Source: Deltaproteobacteria bacterium
Lineage (GTDB): Bacteria; Desulfobacterota; Desulfobacteria; Desulfobacterales; SURF-15
Direction: 5' to 3'
DNA length: 64,000 nucleotides
NCBI GenBank assembly: GCA_019309565.1
Contig: JAFDFZ010000004.1
Span: forward strand, 1-64,000
The notes under the pieces are model-generated. The model did not search any database. It worked only from the letters and a program-made list of their open reading frames with translations, and was not told where the DNA came from. Of this stretch, positions 53,438 through 63,300 are shown one piece after another (the stretch's first letter is position 1; each line of letters starts with the position of its first letter). The position numbers and the translations under genes were made by a program.

Positions 53438-54778
53438 TCAGTAGCAATCATACCTCCATTGGACCAGCCGTCTGTATGCATGTTGTGCATATCGTCCTTC
53501 TCTTACCTGCCGCAGGTACCTGCAATAAGTCCCGGCTGCTTCCCTGTAACGTTTCATTCCCTCTAGCGATAAACCCATGAAAAACAATGTATTTGGATTA
53601 CCGGGAAGCAGTTTTTCGTATCGACTGAAATCCTCGTAAGCAGCTTCATATTGCTTTTTCTTGATCTTGATAAAGCCGCCGAGATGGTGTGCCTGCGCTT
53701 CGTTCGGATAGACCTGTTTGGCTTCTTCGGCATATCTCAATGCGCTGTCGTATCGCTTCTTCGCGATCATCGTTTTAGACATGAGCACCAAGGCGGTATA
53801 ATCATTCGGCGCCTTTTTCAAGGCGACTTGAAAATGGTCCTGGGCTTTATCATAATTCTGCTTTCGCATCTGCTTTTCGCCCTTTTGCATCTCTTCGATG
53901 GCCTCTCTGATGGCTCGAAGATTTGCTGTATTGTCCATATAGCGTTCCTTATACAACGGCTGGTTCTTTGCATACCGATATTTCGTTCTCACAGCAGCCA
54001 CAGCGGTCTGATAACGTTCATCGCTCATCGGGTGAGTGGCAAATAAGAGCTCCGCTGCACTAAACTTTCTTTTGAACAAGCTGCTGAGCATGTCCATGAG
54101 CCCGACAAATCCCTGGGAACTATACCCCGCCTGAACCATATATACCATTGCCAGAGAATCTGCCTCCCGTTCGTTCTCACGGCTATAAGAGGCAAGCAGG
54201 GCACCGGCGCCAATCATTCCAAGCTGTGAGATCAACCGATCATATCCGGGGGCGTAGGTTCCTGCCGCAATGGAAGCCCCGCTTATCAGAACCAGAGCAA
54301 GCATACCTTTTGACATCTGCCGGGCAGTGTGCCGCGCATTAACATGTCCCAGTTCATGACCGAGCAGCCCCGCCAGCTCTGCTTCGTTGCGGAGTTTAAG
54401 AAGGATTCCGCGCGTGACAGCGATGCTGCCGCCTGGAAAAGCATATGCATTTACATAAGTCGCGTTTACCACCTGAAACGAATAGGGCATATACGGCCTG
54501 TGAGAGATGGCCGCAAGCCTTTTACCGGTACGGTTGATATAATCGTTCAATGCCCTGTCTTGAGTGATGCCATAATCTGAAGAAAACTGGTGAGGAGAAT
54601 TTTTTCTATCGATGTTGATTTCCTGGCTTTCAGAAATGAGCATCAGTTCGGATTTTCCGGTAACCGGATTTGCCGCACATCCCGCCAGAACACCTGCAGC
54701 CGAAAGCGAAATGAACCTCAAAAAATCTCTCCGGCCTACCAGGCCCCTTCGATGGATGTTATCGAAAAAATCCTGCAT
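53438..54778 (-). CDS. M48-family metallopeptidase lipoprotein with TPR tail (BepA-like)
   Basis: 446 residues from ATG 54778, preceded by a GGGGGA. The leader has a twin-arginine-like RRDFLRF and the lipobox LAGC, so it should be an exported lipoprotein. Zinc protease site GHELGHVNARH with the second ligand NEREADSLAM, as in BepA/YfgC-type enzymes. From about residue 300 on, TPR repeats (NYDKAQDHFQVALKKAPND and later). It probably degrades or assists misassembled envelope proteins. The track start at 54835 is upstream of the signal. Confidence 0.88.
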   Translation of the reverse strand: MQDFFDNIHRRGLVGRRDFLRFISLSAAGVLAGCAANPVTGKSELMLISESQEINIDRKNSPHQFSSDYGITQDRALNDYINRTGKRLAAISHRPYMPYSFQVVNATYVNAYAFPGGSIAVTRGILLKLRNEAELAGLLGHELGHVNARHTARQMSKGMLALVLISGASIAAGTYAPGYDRLISQLGMIGAGALLASYSRENEREADSLAMVYMVQAGYSSQGFVGLMDMLSSLFKRKFSAAELLFATHPMSDERYQTAVAAVRTKYRYAKNQPLYKERYMDNTANLRAIREAIEEMQKGEKQMRKQNYDKAQDHFQVALKKAPNDYTALVLMSKTMIAKKRYDSALRYAEEAKQVYPNEAQAHHLGGFIKIKKKQYEAAYEDFSRYEKLLPGNPNTLFFMGLSLEGMKRYREAAGTYCRYLRQVREGRYAQHAYRRLVQWRYDCY

Positions 54779-54978
54779 TCTCTTTTCCCCCTTGCTGCGA
54801 ATTGTACTGAAAAAGCTTTTGTTGCTCCTTTTCAATCACGTTTCCATCCGTAATATATACGAAATTGATATGCATAACATACCGAAATATGGCTCGGTTG
54901 TCATCCTTCCATGGTGCAGTCAAATAATCATTGATGCATATAGGTAAATCATTTAAAATATCAAGCAAAACTCTTGGT

Positions 54979-55004
54979 TTTTCCCGATACTTCCCTCGGG
55001 AAAA
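54979..55004. repeat. Hairpin before the YcgN-like gene
   Basis: TTTTCCCGA/TCGGGAAAA, 9-bp stem with an 8-base loop. It lies in what the ORF track calls coding sequence but upstream of the likely TTG start, and supports the shorter gene. Confidence 0.55.
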
Positions 55005-55021
55005 GAGGAAAGGGTTACCAA

Positions 55022-55480
55022 TTGAAGCCACCAGAAGATCGTTTCTGGCAAACAAAATCTCTTGCGGAAATGACCCGCGATCAGTGGGAATCGCTTTGTG
55101 ACGGTTGCGGGATCTGCTGTCTTCACAAGCTTGAAGATAGGAAAACAGGTAAGGTCTATTATACCAGTGTAGCCTGCCGGTTTTTGGACCTGACTAGCTG
55201 CCGTTGTTCAATATACTGTGACCCTTACACGATACCTTCGGATTGCATGAAAATCACCCCGCAAAACATAAAACGGTTGAAATGGCTGCCCGCCACATGC
55301 GCATACCGGCGTATAGCTGAGGGAAAAGAACTGTATTGGTGGCACCCTCTGCTTTCTGGCAACCAGCATACCGTCCACAAGGCAGGCATATCGGTCAAAG
55401 ACAAGGTGGTTTCAGAACTACAGGTTCACCCGGAAGATATTAAGAATTTTATCATTCGAAATAAATGGTTCGACCATTAG
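55022..55480 (+). CDS. YcgN family cysteine-cluster protein
   Basis: 152 residues from TTG 55022 (GGAAAGGG upstream). The track start at TTG 54974 would translate through a hairpin and is less likely. Features: CDGCGICCLHKLED, CRFLDLTSCRCSIY and a late CAYRRIAEGKELYWWHPLLS, the pattern of the UPF0260/YcgN group of Cys-rich proteins thought to bind zinc or iron. Overlaps the convergent DnaJ-type gene by 29 bases. Confidence 0.82.
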   Translation: MKPPEDRFWQTKSLAEMTRDQWESLCDGCGICCLHKLEDRKTGKVYYTSVACRFLDLTSCRCSIYCDPYTIPSDCMKITPQNIKRLKWLPATCAYRRIAEGKELYWWHPLLSGNQHTVHKAGISVKDKVVSELQVHPEDIKNFIIRNKWFDH

Positions 55481-55679
55481 GATTGTTTTGAACGTTCCCT
55501 CTGTAGGTAAAAACAAAAGCTCCCACGCCATTGCAGGCCGGGCAATCGATAGTACCAAGTCCATCACATGAATGGCATTCCATATCCTCTCCGTCAAAGG
55601 CCTGTACCTGGCCACGTCCACCGCAGCCTTCACATATCAACTCTCCGCTTCCATCACACTGGGCGCATCTTCTGTCCAT
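55452..55679 (-). CDS. Small DnaJ-type zinc-finger protein
   Basis: 75 residues with four CxxCxGxG-like motifs: CAQCDGSG, CEGCGGRG, CHSCDGLG and CPACNGVG. This is the cysteine-rich zinc domain of DnaJ without J or client-binding parts. AAGGAG precedes ATG 55679. Such stand-alone zinc-binding peptides may act as chaperone or thiol-redox factors. Its 3' end overlaps the convergent YcgN gene. Confidence 0.82.
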   Translation of the reverse strand: MDRRCAQCDGSGELICEGCGGRGQVQAFDGEDMECHSCDGLGTIDCPACNGVGAFVFTYRGNVQNNPNGRTIYFE

Positions 55680-55853
55680 CAGATTACTCCTTGAAAAGGG
55701 ATAATAATTTAAGATTACTTTTTGTATATCGGAAAGACATGGGAAATGTTGAGGTAAAAACGAATTGCCGTATCCGCTCTCGGGTTTACAAACCGCTAAA
55801 GAATCTTATTATATTCTAAAGTCCAAACATGAAAATAATTCAAGGAGTTAGCC

Positions 55854-56237
55854 ATGAAAGAATTGGAAAAGTTTCTAAAAACCCTGGCAGAAGGTATGAA
55901 AGCTCTGGCACAGGGGGTTGAAGCCATCGCAGAAAAAGTGGACGCACTTGCAGAAAGCCCATCCCTTGAGTCGTTAAAGGGAAAATCCTCTGCAAGAGCA
56001 TATACAAAAAAAACTGAAAAGGACGTTCCCAAGGACACTTCCTCAACCATGGCAGCGGCGACCTCAGCTAGCGAGGCGGTGTTTAAAATCATTGCCCGTT
56101 CAAATACGGGAGTAGACACGGCAACGATTATGAAAGAAACCGGATTCAGCCAAAAAAAGATTTATAATATCATTTACAGATTGAAGAAAACGGGCAAGAT
56201 TAAGAGTGTGGGCAAAGGGGTTTACACAAAAACCTAA
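55854..56237 (+). CDS. Small coiled-coil/winged-helix protein
   Basis: 127 residues. First ~40 residues look like an amphipathic helix (LAEGMKALAQGVEAIAEKVDAL), then a Lys/Ser/Thr-rich linker, and a C-terminal winged helix (TATIMKETGFSQKKIYNIIYRLKKTGKI). AAGGAG lies before the ATG. It probably binds DNA; no known family is assigned. Confidence 0.6.
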   Translation: MKELEKFLKTLAEGMKALAQGVEAIAEKVDALAESPSLESLKGKSSARAYTKKTEKDVPKDTSSTMAAATSASEAVFKIIARSNTGVDTATIMKETGFSQKKIYNIIYRLKKTGKIKSVGKGVYTKT

Positions 56238-56449
56238 ACGCCCTGCTTTGTTTTGAGTCACATTGGAAAACGACATCAAATCCCACCATTAGGGGATGAA
56301 GCTGCACTCGGTTTGTCCCAAAGGGGAGTATTTAATAAATTTGTAATATTAATAGAGAGTTACAAATTCTTTAAACCGCTTAAAAAAGAATTATATTAAC
56401 TCAGAAATAGACGGAGATCCTAAGGATTGAAGAAACGTTAACTTTATAA

Positions 56450-56839
56450 ATGATAAATACCCAAAAAAAGAAAAGGTTTCTTGAAAGGCGAAAAGAAAAA
56501 CGTCTCGCCGTTCAGGAGGGTGCCCTTGCTGTTCTCCATAACCAGAAATACAAAATCGGCCCAATCATCGATATCAGCCATGGAGGTCTTTCTTTTCGAT
56601 ATGTTGATGGTGAAAAACAACCCATCCATTCATTTGCATTGAGCATTTTCTTTACCGGTGAAGCATTTCGAATACGAAAGTTGCCGTTTAAGACCATATA
56701 TGATATCCAGGAAAATCCAAAGAAGGGTCCTTCATATGTTCTCATCCGTCGAATAGGCGGCCAATTTGGAAAACTGACAACAGATCAGAGATCTGTTCTT
56801 GGTTATTTTATTGAAAACTATAAGATAACCGAATATTAG
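56450..56839 (+). CDS. PilZ-domain protein
   Basis: 129 residues. The c-di-GMP pocket is visible: RRKEKRLAV (RxxxR box) and later DISHGGLSF. It is a single-domain c-di-GMP receptor, which may act on motility or biofilm functions. No neighbour suggests the target. Confidence 0.82.
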   Translation: MINTQKKKRFLERRKEKRLAVQEGALAVLHNQKYKIGPIIDISHGGLSFRYVDGEKQPIHSFALSIFFTGEAFRIRKLPFKTIYDIQENPKKGPSYVLIRRIGGQFGKLTTDQRSVLGYFIENYKITEY

Positions 56840-57183
56840 TCCGGGTATACTTTGGCTGTCCTTCGATGGGCTTCCGGGGCCATAAATCTCATATACCGTC
56901 GATGCTGACTGCAGGTTAACGGTTTGGTTTCAGCCGGATGCCGCTTGAGGTTTTCCTGCCACCGGGCCTAATCTTAAATCGATTTCCATGTGGAAATGAC
57001 CAAATACAAGCGTTCCTTGATCTGCATATCCGGCTTGATTCATTAAAAATTTGAAATTATGCTTGTTTATGAGGTTTTAAATCGTTCTTTTTCAGATAAG
57101 CTTTATGAAAACACCTAAATCCGCCGGTATAATCACAAACCTGAGGAGGTTTATCAGAATCCTCAGGTTTCGGGAGAATGATA
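56840..57183. other. Intergenic stretch, 344 bp
   Basis: Nothing supported except the 11-bp stem (57137-57170) just before the CBS gene. Confidence 0.5.
57137..57170 (+). repeat. Leader hairpin before the CBS gene
   Basis: AAACCTGAGGA and TCCTCAGGTTT form a perfect 11-bp stem with a 12-base loop, ending just before the ribosome-binding site GGGAG. It could influence translation of the CBS gene. Confidence 0.6.
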
Positions 57184-57756
57184 ATGAGATCGAAAATCGT
57201 GAAAGATATAATGACTCCCCTTTCCGAATACGAAACCATATCCGCCGAAGCGACCCTGTTTGAAGCGGCATGGGCGCTTAAGCAAGCTCAACAGGCATAT
57301 GAGCAAAGAGAAAAGCGACACCGGATGCTTCTCATAACTGACCGGCGTGGAGAAGTTGTTGGGAAACTCAGCCAACTGGATGTACTGAGAGTTTTGGAGC
57401 CTAAAAAAAAGCATATTGAAGAATCAAAATCCCTGTCTCGTTTTGGTTTCAGCCCCAACTACCTGAAACCTATGCTTGACTTGTGCGGATTCTGGGAAAA
57501 GCCCTTGATCGATCTTTGCAGAGAGTCCGGCCGGCTGCAAGTAAAGAGACTGATTCACGGTCCTGCGAAAGTTGATTGTATCGATGAAAATGCAACTTTA
57601 CCAGAGGCCATCCATCAAATGGCCGGTGAACATCATCAGTCGCTGCTGGTAACCGGAAAAGACAGGATCGTGGGAGTATTAAGACAGACAGACCTGTTTA
57701 TGGAAGTGGCGGAGACACTGAGCGAATGCGAGATGTCGGAATTCATCGAGAGCTGA
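57184..57756 (+). CDS. Tandem CBS-domain protein
   Basis: 190 residues from ATG 57184 (GGGAG seven bases upstream; ATG 57178 is too close). Two CBS motifs at the ends: VKDIMTPLSEYETISAEATLFEAAWAL and KVDCIDENATLPEAIHQMAG. A longer insert (LSRFGFSPNYLKPMLDLC) lies between. CBS pairs sense adenosine nucleotides. It lies 43 bases before the SLC13 transporter gene, so a regulatory link is suggested. Confidence 0.8.
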   Translation: MRSKIVKDIMTPLSEYETISAEATLFEAAWALKQAQQAYEQREKRHRMLLITDRRGEVVGKLSQLDVLRVLEPKKKHIEESKSLSRFGFSPNYLKPMLDLCGFWEKPLIDLCRESGRLQVKRLIHGPAKVDCIDENATLPEAIHQMAGEHHQSLLVTGKDRIVGVLRQTDLFMEVAETLSECEMSEFIES

Positions 57757-57799
57757 AACGATCTCTGAACTCCCCATTGATTTTTGTTCCAAGAGCCGG

Positions 57800-59287
57800 A
57801 TGCGCCGGACAATGACGGAAAACCTCGAATATAGGATCAACAGGCCCTCTTTAGAATTTAAACGATTGCTTTTCCTTTTTTTGGGGGTATTGCTTTTTGT
57901 GGTGATTTATTTTTCACCCCCATGGTCAAATGCCATTGATCCTGCGGGCAAGCATTTTGTTTTGAACAACCAGGCCAAGGGTGCGTTGGCGGTAGCTGCA
58001 CTGGGGGCAACCTGGTGGGTATTTGAAGTGGTGCCCATTGGAATCACCAGCCTGGCCATAGGGGTGCTCCAGGTGCTTTTCTTCATTCGACCGGCCAGGT
58101 CTGCTTTCACGGATTTCATGGATCCTTCGGTTATGTTTATTTTCGCATCCATTGTAATCGGCATGGTTTTCACAAAAACAGGGCTCACAAAGCGCCTTGC
58201 ATATAAAATGCTTCTGCTTGTCGGGGAAAAAACAAGTAGAATATACCTCGGTTGCTTTGTGCTAACCGCTGCCTTAACTCATATTATGGCGCATACCGCT
58301 GTTGCGGCTACCATCTTTCCGCTTCTTCTTTCAATCTACGGGCTTTATGGTGAAGGCGATAAATCGACTCGATTCGGCAAAGGTCTTTTTATAGGGATGG
58401 CGTACATTGCGGGTGCGGGTAGTATTATCACACTGCTTGGAGCTGCGCGCGGTGCGGTTGCCATAGGGTTCTTTAATAATATTTCCGGCAAAACGGTCAG
58501 TTTTTTTGAACTGAGCTATTACATGTTCCCTATTGGATGGATGATGGTATTTATTCTTTGGGTATTTGTTCTGATTTTTTTTAGGCCTGAAAAGAATACA
58601 ATCCCGGGCCTGAAAGAACAGGCCAGACAGCTTAACACCCAGCTGGGACCCATCAGCAGAAACGAAGTGGTTGCCCTGGTAATCGTATCGGCATGTATCC
58701 TTGCCCTGTGCCTGCGCTCTGTGGTGCCAGTGCTTCAACCGCTTGATAAGACGGCCGTTATTTTAACCTCGACGATACTGTTTTTTATTACCGGGATTCT
58801 TGATATCGATGATCTTGAAGAAATACCATGGAACATAATCCTGCTCTTTGCAGGAGCCATGAGTATCGGATTCTGTCTTTGGGAAACCGGGGCTGCAAAA
58901 TGGCTCGCCATTAAATGGTTGATGATATTTCATAGAAACAACTGGTTTATTTTTATAATGGGAATGGCTTTTTTCGTTATGATCATGACGAACTTCATCA
59001 TGAATGTGGCGGCCATTGCAATTTCGCTTCCTGTTGCCCTTGTGATTGCCCCCTATTTAGGTGTGCGCCCCGAGGTGATCCTGTTTGTATCTCTTGCTAC
59101 TGCTGGAATGCCGTTTGTGCTGCTGGTAGGAGCAGCACCGAATGCCATTGCCTATGAATCAAAGCAATTTACCACTGCAGAATTCTTTCTATATGGAATA
59201 CCTGCCAGTGCCATAATGTTGATTGTCGTCGGTCTGGCCGTCTTATTCATCTGGCCTTTCATGGGAATGCCGGTCAACGGATCTTGA
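57800..59287 (+). CDS. SLC13/DASS family anion transporter
   Basis: 495 residues, about 11 to 12 membrane helices. N-terminal half with ATWWVFEVVPIGITSLAIGVLQVL and FIFASIVIGMVFTKTGL; the second half has IMTNFIMNVAAIAISLPV and GMPFVLLVGAAPNAIAYES, typical of sodium-coupled dicarboxylate/sulfate symporters. A sulfate or C4-dicarboxylate role is likely. ATG 57812 (ATGACGG) is a possible alternative start. It follows the CBS gene. Confidence 0.88.
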   Translation: MRRTMTENLEYRINRPSLEFKRLLFLFLGVLLFVVIYFSPPWSNAIDPAGKHFVLNNQAKGALAVAALGATWWVFEVVPIGITSLAIGVLQVLFFIRPARSAFTDFMDPSVMFIFASIVIGMVFTKTGLTKRLAYKMLLLVGEKTSRIYLGCFVLTAALTHIMAHTAVAATIFPLLLSIYGLYGEGDKSTRFGKGLFIGMAYIAGAGSIITLLGAARGAVAIGFFNNISGKTVSFFELSYYMFPIGWMMVFILWVFVLIFFRPEKNTIPGLKEQARQLNTQLGPISRNEVVALVIVSACILALCLRSVVPVLQPLDKTAVILTSTILFFITGILDIDDLEEIPWNIILLFAGAMSIGFCLWETGAAKWLAIKWLMIFHRNNWFIFIMGMAFFVMIMTNFIMNVAAIAISLPVALVIAPYLGVRPEVILFVSLATAGMPFVLLVGAAPNAIAYESKQFTTAEFFLYGIPASAIMLIVVGLAVLFIWPFMGMPVNGS

Positions 59288-59460
59288 GGGTAAAATTCGG
59301 TATCAAGTTCAGCTGCAAACAAGTCCCTGTTTTTCCCCTGGATAATCTTCGGCTTCCATCTTTTAAGCTTGACAGAATTTAGAGTTTTTCTTATTTTTAT
59401 CAAATCTACTTCTGCCAATGGCCATACAATAAAGAAAAATCGGCTGCGGCTTTTCTTACT

Positions 59461-60363
59461 ATGGAAAACTGCTTGGAGTGCATCCGGAGGTACCTGGAAA
59501 AACGCGCCAGGCTTGGCTCTTACTGCTCTGAGTTTCAGTGCGCTGCAGACTGCACCCGGCCGGGATGCAAAGATAAAGATCTTCACATTCCGGTATCGAT
59601 AATGGACCTTATCGGTGCGGCTGCCCATTTGGATGAACCAATATTTTCCATATATAGGCGATACTATTCATTGAGCCTGCTGTCCCAGGATCACACGGAT
59701 TGGATCTGGATGGTTTCTTTGATGTTGAACAAACCCTGCCCTTTTCTTAAAAACGATCTTTGTTGCATCTACCCGGTGCGCCCGCTCCCATGCATGCTCT
59801 TTCCCGAAAGCCTTGCACTGGAAAATGAAGTGGCCGAAAAAGGAAAAAAGCCTCAGTACCGTCATTATCGTTGCCTGCAAGGTCCGATTCGACTCACACC
59901 GAAACGCACAGAGGCTTTAAAAAGCTTGAGACGGATGTGGTATCGGGAATGGAGGACATCAATTTTCTATCTTTTTGGCTTTACCCCTTTTCTGATCGAT
60001 TTGGGAAACCTAAGAACAGAACTTCTGCAAGCGGCAAGGCAGCCCATAGGGGCTGACGGCACCGGTAATACTGAAGAGCCTTTGCACAGGATACCATTTA
60101 AGGCCATTGACCGGTTTTTCAAGACCCGGATCACAGCATGCGAGCCACTGGCGGGTGCGGACGAAAAAATCAAGAAGATGCGGGAGCCGAAAAACCAAAG
60201 ACAACTATATGGGCTTCTAACAGATGATCTGCTAAGCCAGGTGCTTGCAGGAGGAAATGGAAGTGAAAAGTTTGTATTTCGGTTTATAGACGGCAGGCTC
60301 AAACCTGTAGCCGCGCGCTCAGGTTTTTCGAAAATCTCAGATCAATTCAACCCTTACCTTTAA
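59461..60363 (+). CDS. YkgJ-family cysteine-cluster protein, long form
   Basis: 300 residues. N-terminal Cys cluster: NCLECIRRY, CSEFQCAADCTRPGC and NKPCPFLKNDLCCIYPVRPLPC, the metal-chelating pattern of YkgJ proteins (possibly Zn or Fe-S). The second half (RTEALKSLRRMWYREWR..) is an extra region without clear similarity. No Shine-Dalgarno is visible. It precedes the acyl-CoA dehydratase activase gene by 17 bases and may assist that Fe-S system; this is inferred from position. Confidence 0.75.
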   Translation: MENCLECIRRYLEKRARLGSYCSEFQCAADCTRPGCKDKDLHIPVSIMDLIGAAAHLDEPIFSIYRRYYSLSLLSQDHTDWIWMVSLMLNKPCPFLKNDLCCIYPVRPLPCMLFPESLALENEVAEKGKKPQYRHYRCLQGPIRLTPKRTEALKSLRRMWYREWRTSIFYLFGFTPFLIDLGNLRTELLQAARQPIGADGTGNTEEPLHRIPFKAIDRFFKTRITACEPLAGADEKIKKMREPKNQRQLYGLLTDDLLSQVLAGGNGSEKFVFRFIDGRLKPVAARSGFSKISDQFNPYL

Positions 60364-60380
60364 GGCTGGAGTCAGATAAG

Positions 60381-63300
60381 ATGTCCGATAAGGAAAAAGG
60401 TTTTCATAATCGAGCAAATCAATATTTCGTGGGCATTGACGCTGGATCTATAAGTATAAACTGTATAGTCCTCAATGAGGAAAAGCAGATCGTCTGCGAA
60501 TATCCGTACAGACGACATCTGGGCAAAATCGAAGAACACATAGAGTCAATCATTGAAAGCCTTTATCGTGATTACGGAAAAGAAAATATCCGCTCCATCT
60601 CCTTTACGGGAAGCCATGGGAAGAAAATAAGTGAAACGTTGGGAACCTGTTATGAGTTTGAAACAATCAGTCAAGTCGCTGGAGCGGTTTTTATCAAACC
60701 TGATGTGAAAACCGTTATCAGCATGGGAGGACAGGACACCTTTCTGTTCCAAATCGATCATTTCCCCGGCGGCTGGGAGCTCGAATATTTCAACACTAAC
60801 GGCCCGTGTGCGGCGGGCACGGGATCTTTCATCGATCAGCAGGCACAGCGATTGGCAACCTCTATTTATGGGCGTGAAGCGGATGTTTCCCAGGAACGCA
60901 CAGATGAAATTTTAACCGACTTTATTTCACTGGGCCTGCAAAGCAAAAAACCCGCCAGTGTGGCATGCAGGTGCACGGTTTTCACCAAATCGGATATGAT
61001 ACACCTTCAAAACAAAGGAGAGCGTCTTGAGGATATTATTTACGGTTTGCATGTGGGAAACGCAAGAAACTATATGAGCACGATCGTATCAAACCGTGCT
61101 CTCAAGGAACCGATTATTTTCATCGGTGGTCTGTCCATGAACAGACTTCAGGTAATGGCCTTTAAAGAATATTTTCCGCGACTGATTGTACCGCGTTATA
61201 GCACCTCTGTTGGAGCGATTGGCGTCGCCCTGCAGGCCCTGGCCGAAAAGCGGAAGAATACAATTGATGTAAATCGACTGAACAGAAAAGTGAGAGAACA
61301 AATCACCTCTGTTCCCCTTGCCCCAAAACTGGAACTCAAAGAGACGATCTTTCCGGAAAGGAACGATCTTCAAATCAGATCGATTCCTGAAGGCTGCCGG
61401 GTGTATTTAGGTCTGGACATCGGATCTACAACAACAAAGTATGCGGTTATTAATGAAAAGCGTGAAATAATCCATAAACAATATGTTCCAACCCAGGGCA
61501 AACCCATAGAGGTCACCCAGAAACTGCTTGCTTCTCTTAAGGCGGAATTAGGAGGCCGTATCGAAATCGCCGGCGTGTCCACCACAGGATCCGGAAGAAA
61601 TGTGGTTGGAGACTTTCTCTCAGCCGACCTTATTATCGATGAAATAACCGCCCATGCAAGGGGGGCGGTGGAAATCGACCCGACAGTAGACACGATTTTC
61701 GAAATCGGGGGCCAGGATTCCAAATACATCTCCATTGCCAACACCTATCCACTTGACTTCGACATGAACAAAGTCTGCGCTGCAGGTACGGGAAGCTTTC
61801 TGCATGAATTGGCCAATAAATACGGGATCAACATCGTGGAGGAATTTCAACAAATCGCGCTCTCCTCTGATCGTCCCGTAAAGCTTGCCGAAAGGTGTAC
61901 GGTTTTTATGGAATCCGATCTCGTGACCTATCATCAGAAAGGAATTGCAACAAACGACCTTATCGCCGGGCTTTGTTATGCCATTGTATATAATTATCTG
62001 AACCGGGTGGTGGGAAAACGAAAGATAGGTCAGCGGATAATGTTTCTGGGGGGGCCTTCGCTGAACAAGGGTGTTGTGGCGGCGTTTGAAAATGTATTGG
62101 GACGGGGGCTTATCGTCCCGCTTAACAGGGAGGTGCTGGGCGCATATGGTGCCGCCGTCAGTGTGTTGGAGAAAATGCGGATCGACAATAAATCGTACAG
62201 CAGCTTTAGAGGTCTCGACAGTGTCATTGGCGACAGAATGAAATATGAGGAGAGAATCTGCAAAGCTGACAAACAATGTCATAATCAGTGCAAATTGAAG
62301 ATATACAGCTTCGATGGCCGCAGAAGCATATGGGGAGGCGAGTGTGGTCGCTATGACACCATAAGAGCCTTCGGTGAAAAACAGCAAAACTACTTTGAGC
62401 TCAGACAGAAAATATGGGAAACCCATTTGATTGGAGTCTATGAAGAGCTAAGAGACAAGCCACTTATGCATTCGGACGGTCGTCCCACGGTGGGAATGCA
62501 ACGAAGTCTTTATGGTCTTCATGCAACTGTTCTGTGGGCGCATTTCTTTGATCGACTGGGATTTCGACTCGTACTCACCCCTGCCACCAATCAGCAAATT
62601 GCCAAGACCGGTATTGAAACCATGGTGGCGGAAACCTGTTTTCCGGTAAAGGTATCTCACGGACATGTCAGCTTCCTGGTCGGTAAAACGAGCTATATCT
62701 TCCTTCCCACCATTATCGACATGGCAACCCCGCAGCCCTCTGAAAGAGGGTTTTTCTGTCCGCTGGTGCAGAGCAATTCCTATATGGTTCGAGCCGCTCT
62801 AGGACTGGATTCATCACAGATATTAGCCCCGGTTATACATCTTAAGCATGATGTCGATATCCTGGCCAATCAACTATCAAACCAAATTCAATCGAAACTC
62901 GGTGTAAGCAAGCGGGCGATCAAAAGGGCGTTCAGTTATGCACTGGAGAAACAAAACCGTTTCGTCGAAGATCTTCACAGGAAAGGGCGTGAAATCCTCA
63001 AACGCCAAAACCCCAACAAACCCATCGTGGTGGTTACCGGCCGGCCATACAACCTGTATGACGAGAGGTTGAATCTAAGGCTGGGGCAGAATCTGGCCAA
63101 GATCGGAGTTGCTGCGCTTCCAATGGATTTTATTGATGTCACATCAGTTGATCTTAAAGATTTTCCCAACATGTATTGGGGGCTTGGTGCGCAGATTCTC
63201 AGAACGGCTAAGTTAATACAGGAAGTACCAAATCATTTCGGTATCCATTTAACCAATTTTGGATGCGGCGCGGATTCCTTCATCGAGCATTTCTATAAAT

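Noticed and set aside
61620-62426. 268-codon minus-strand ORF inside the activase gene
   Set aside because: Shadow of a well-supported coding frame; no recognisable domain or ribosome-binding site.
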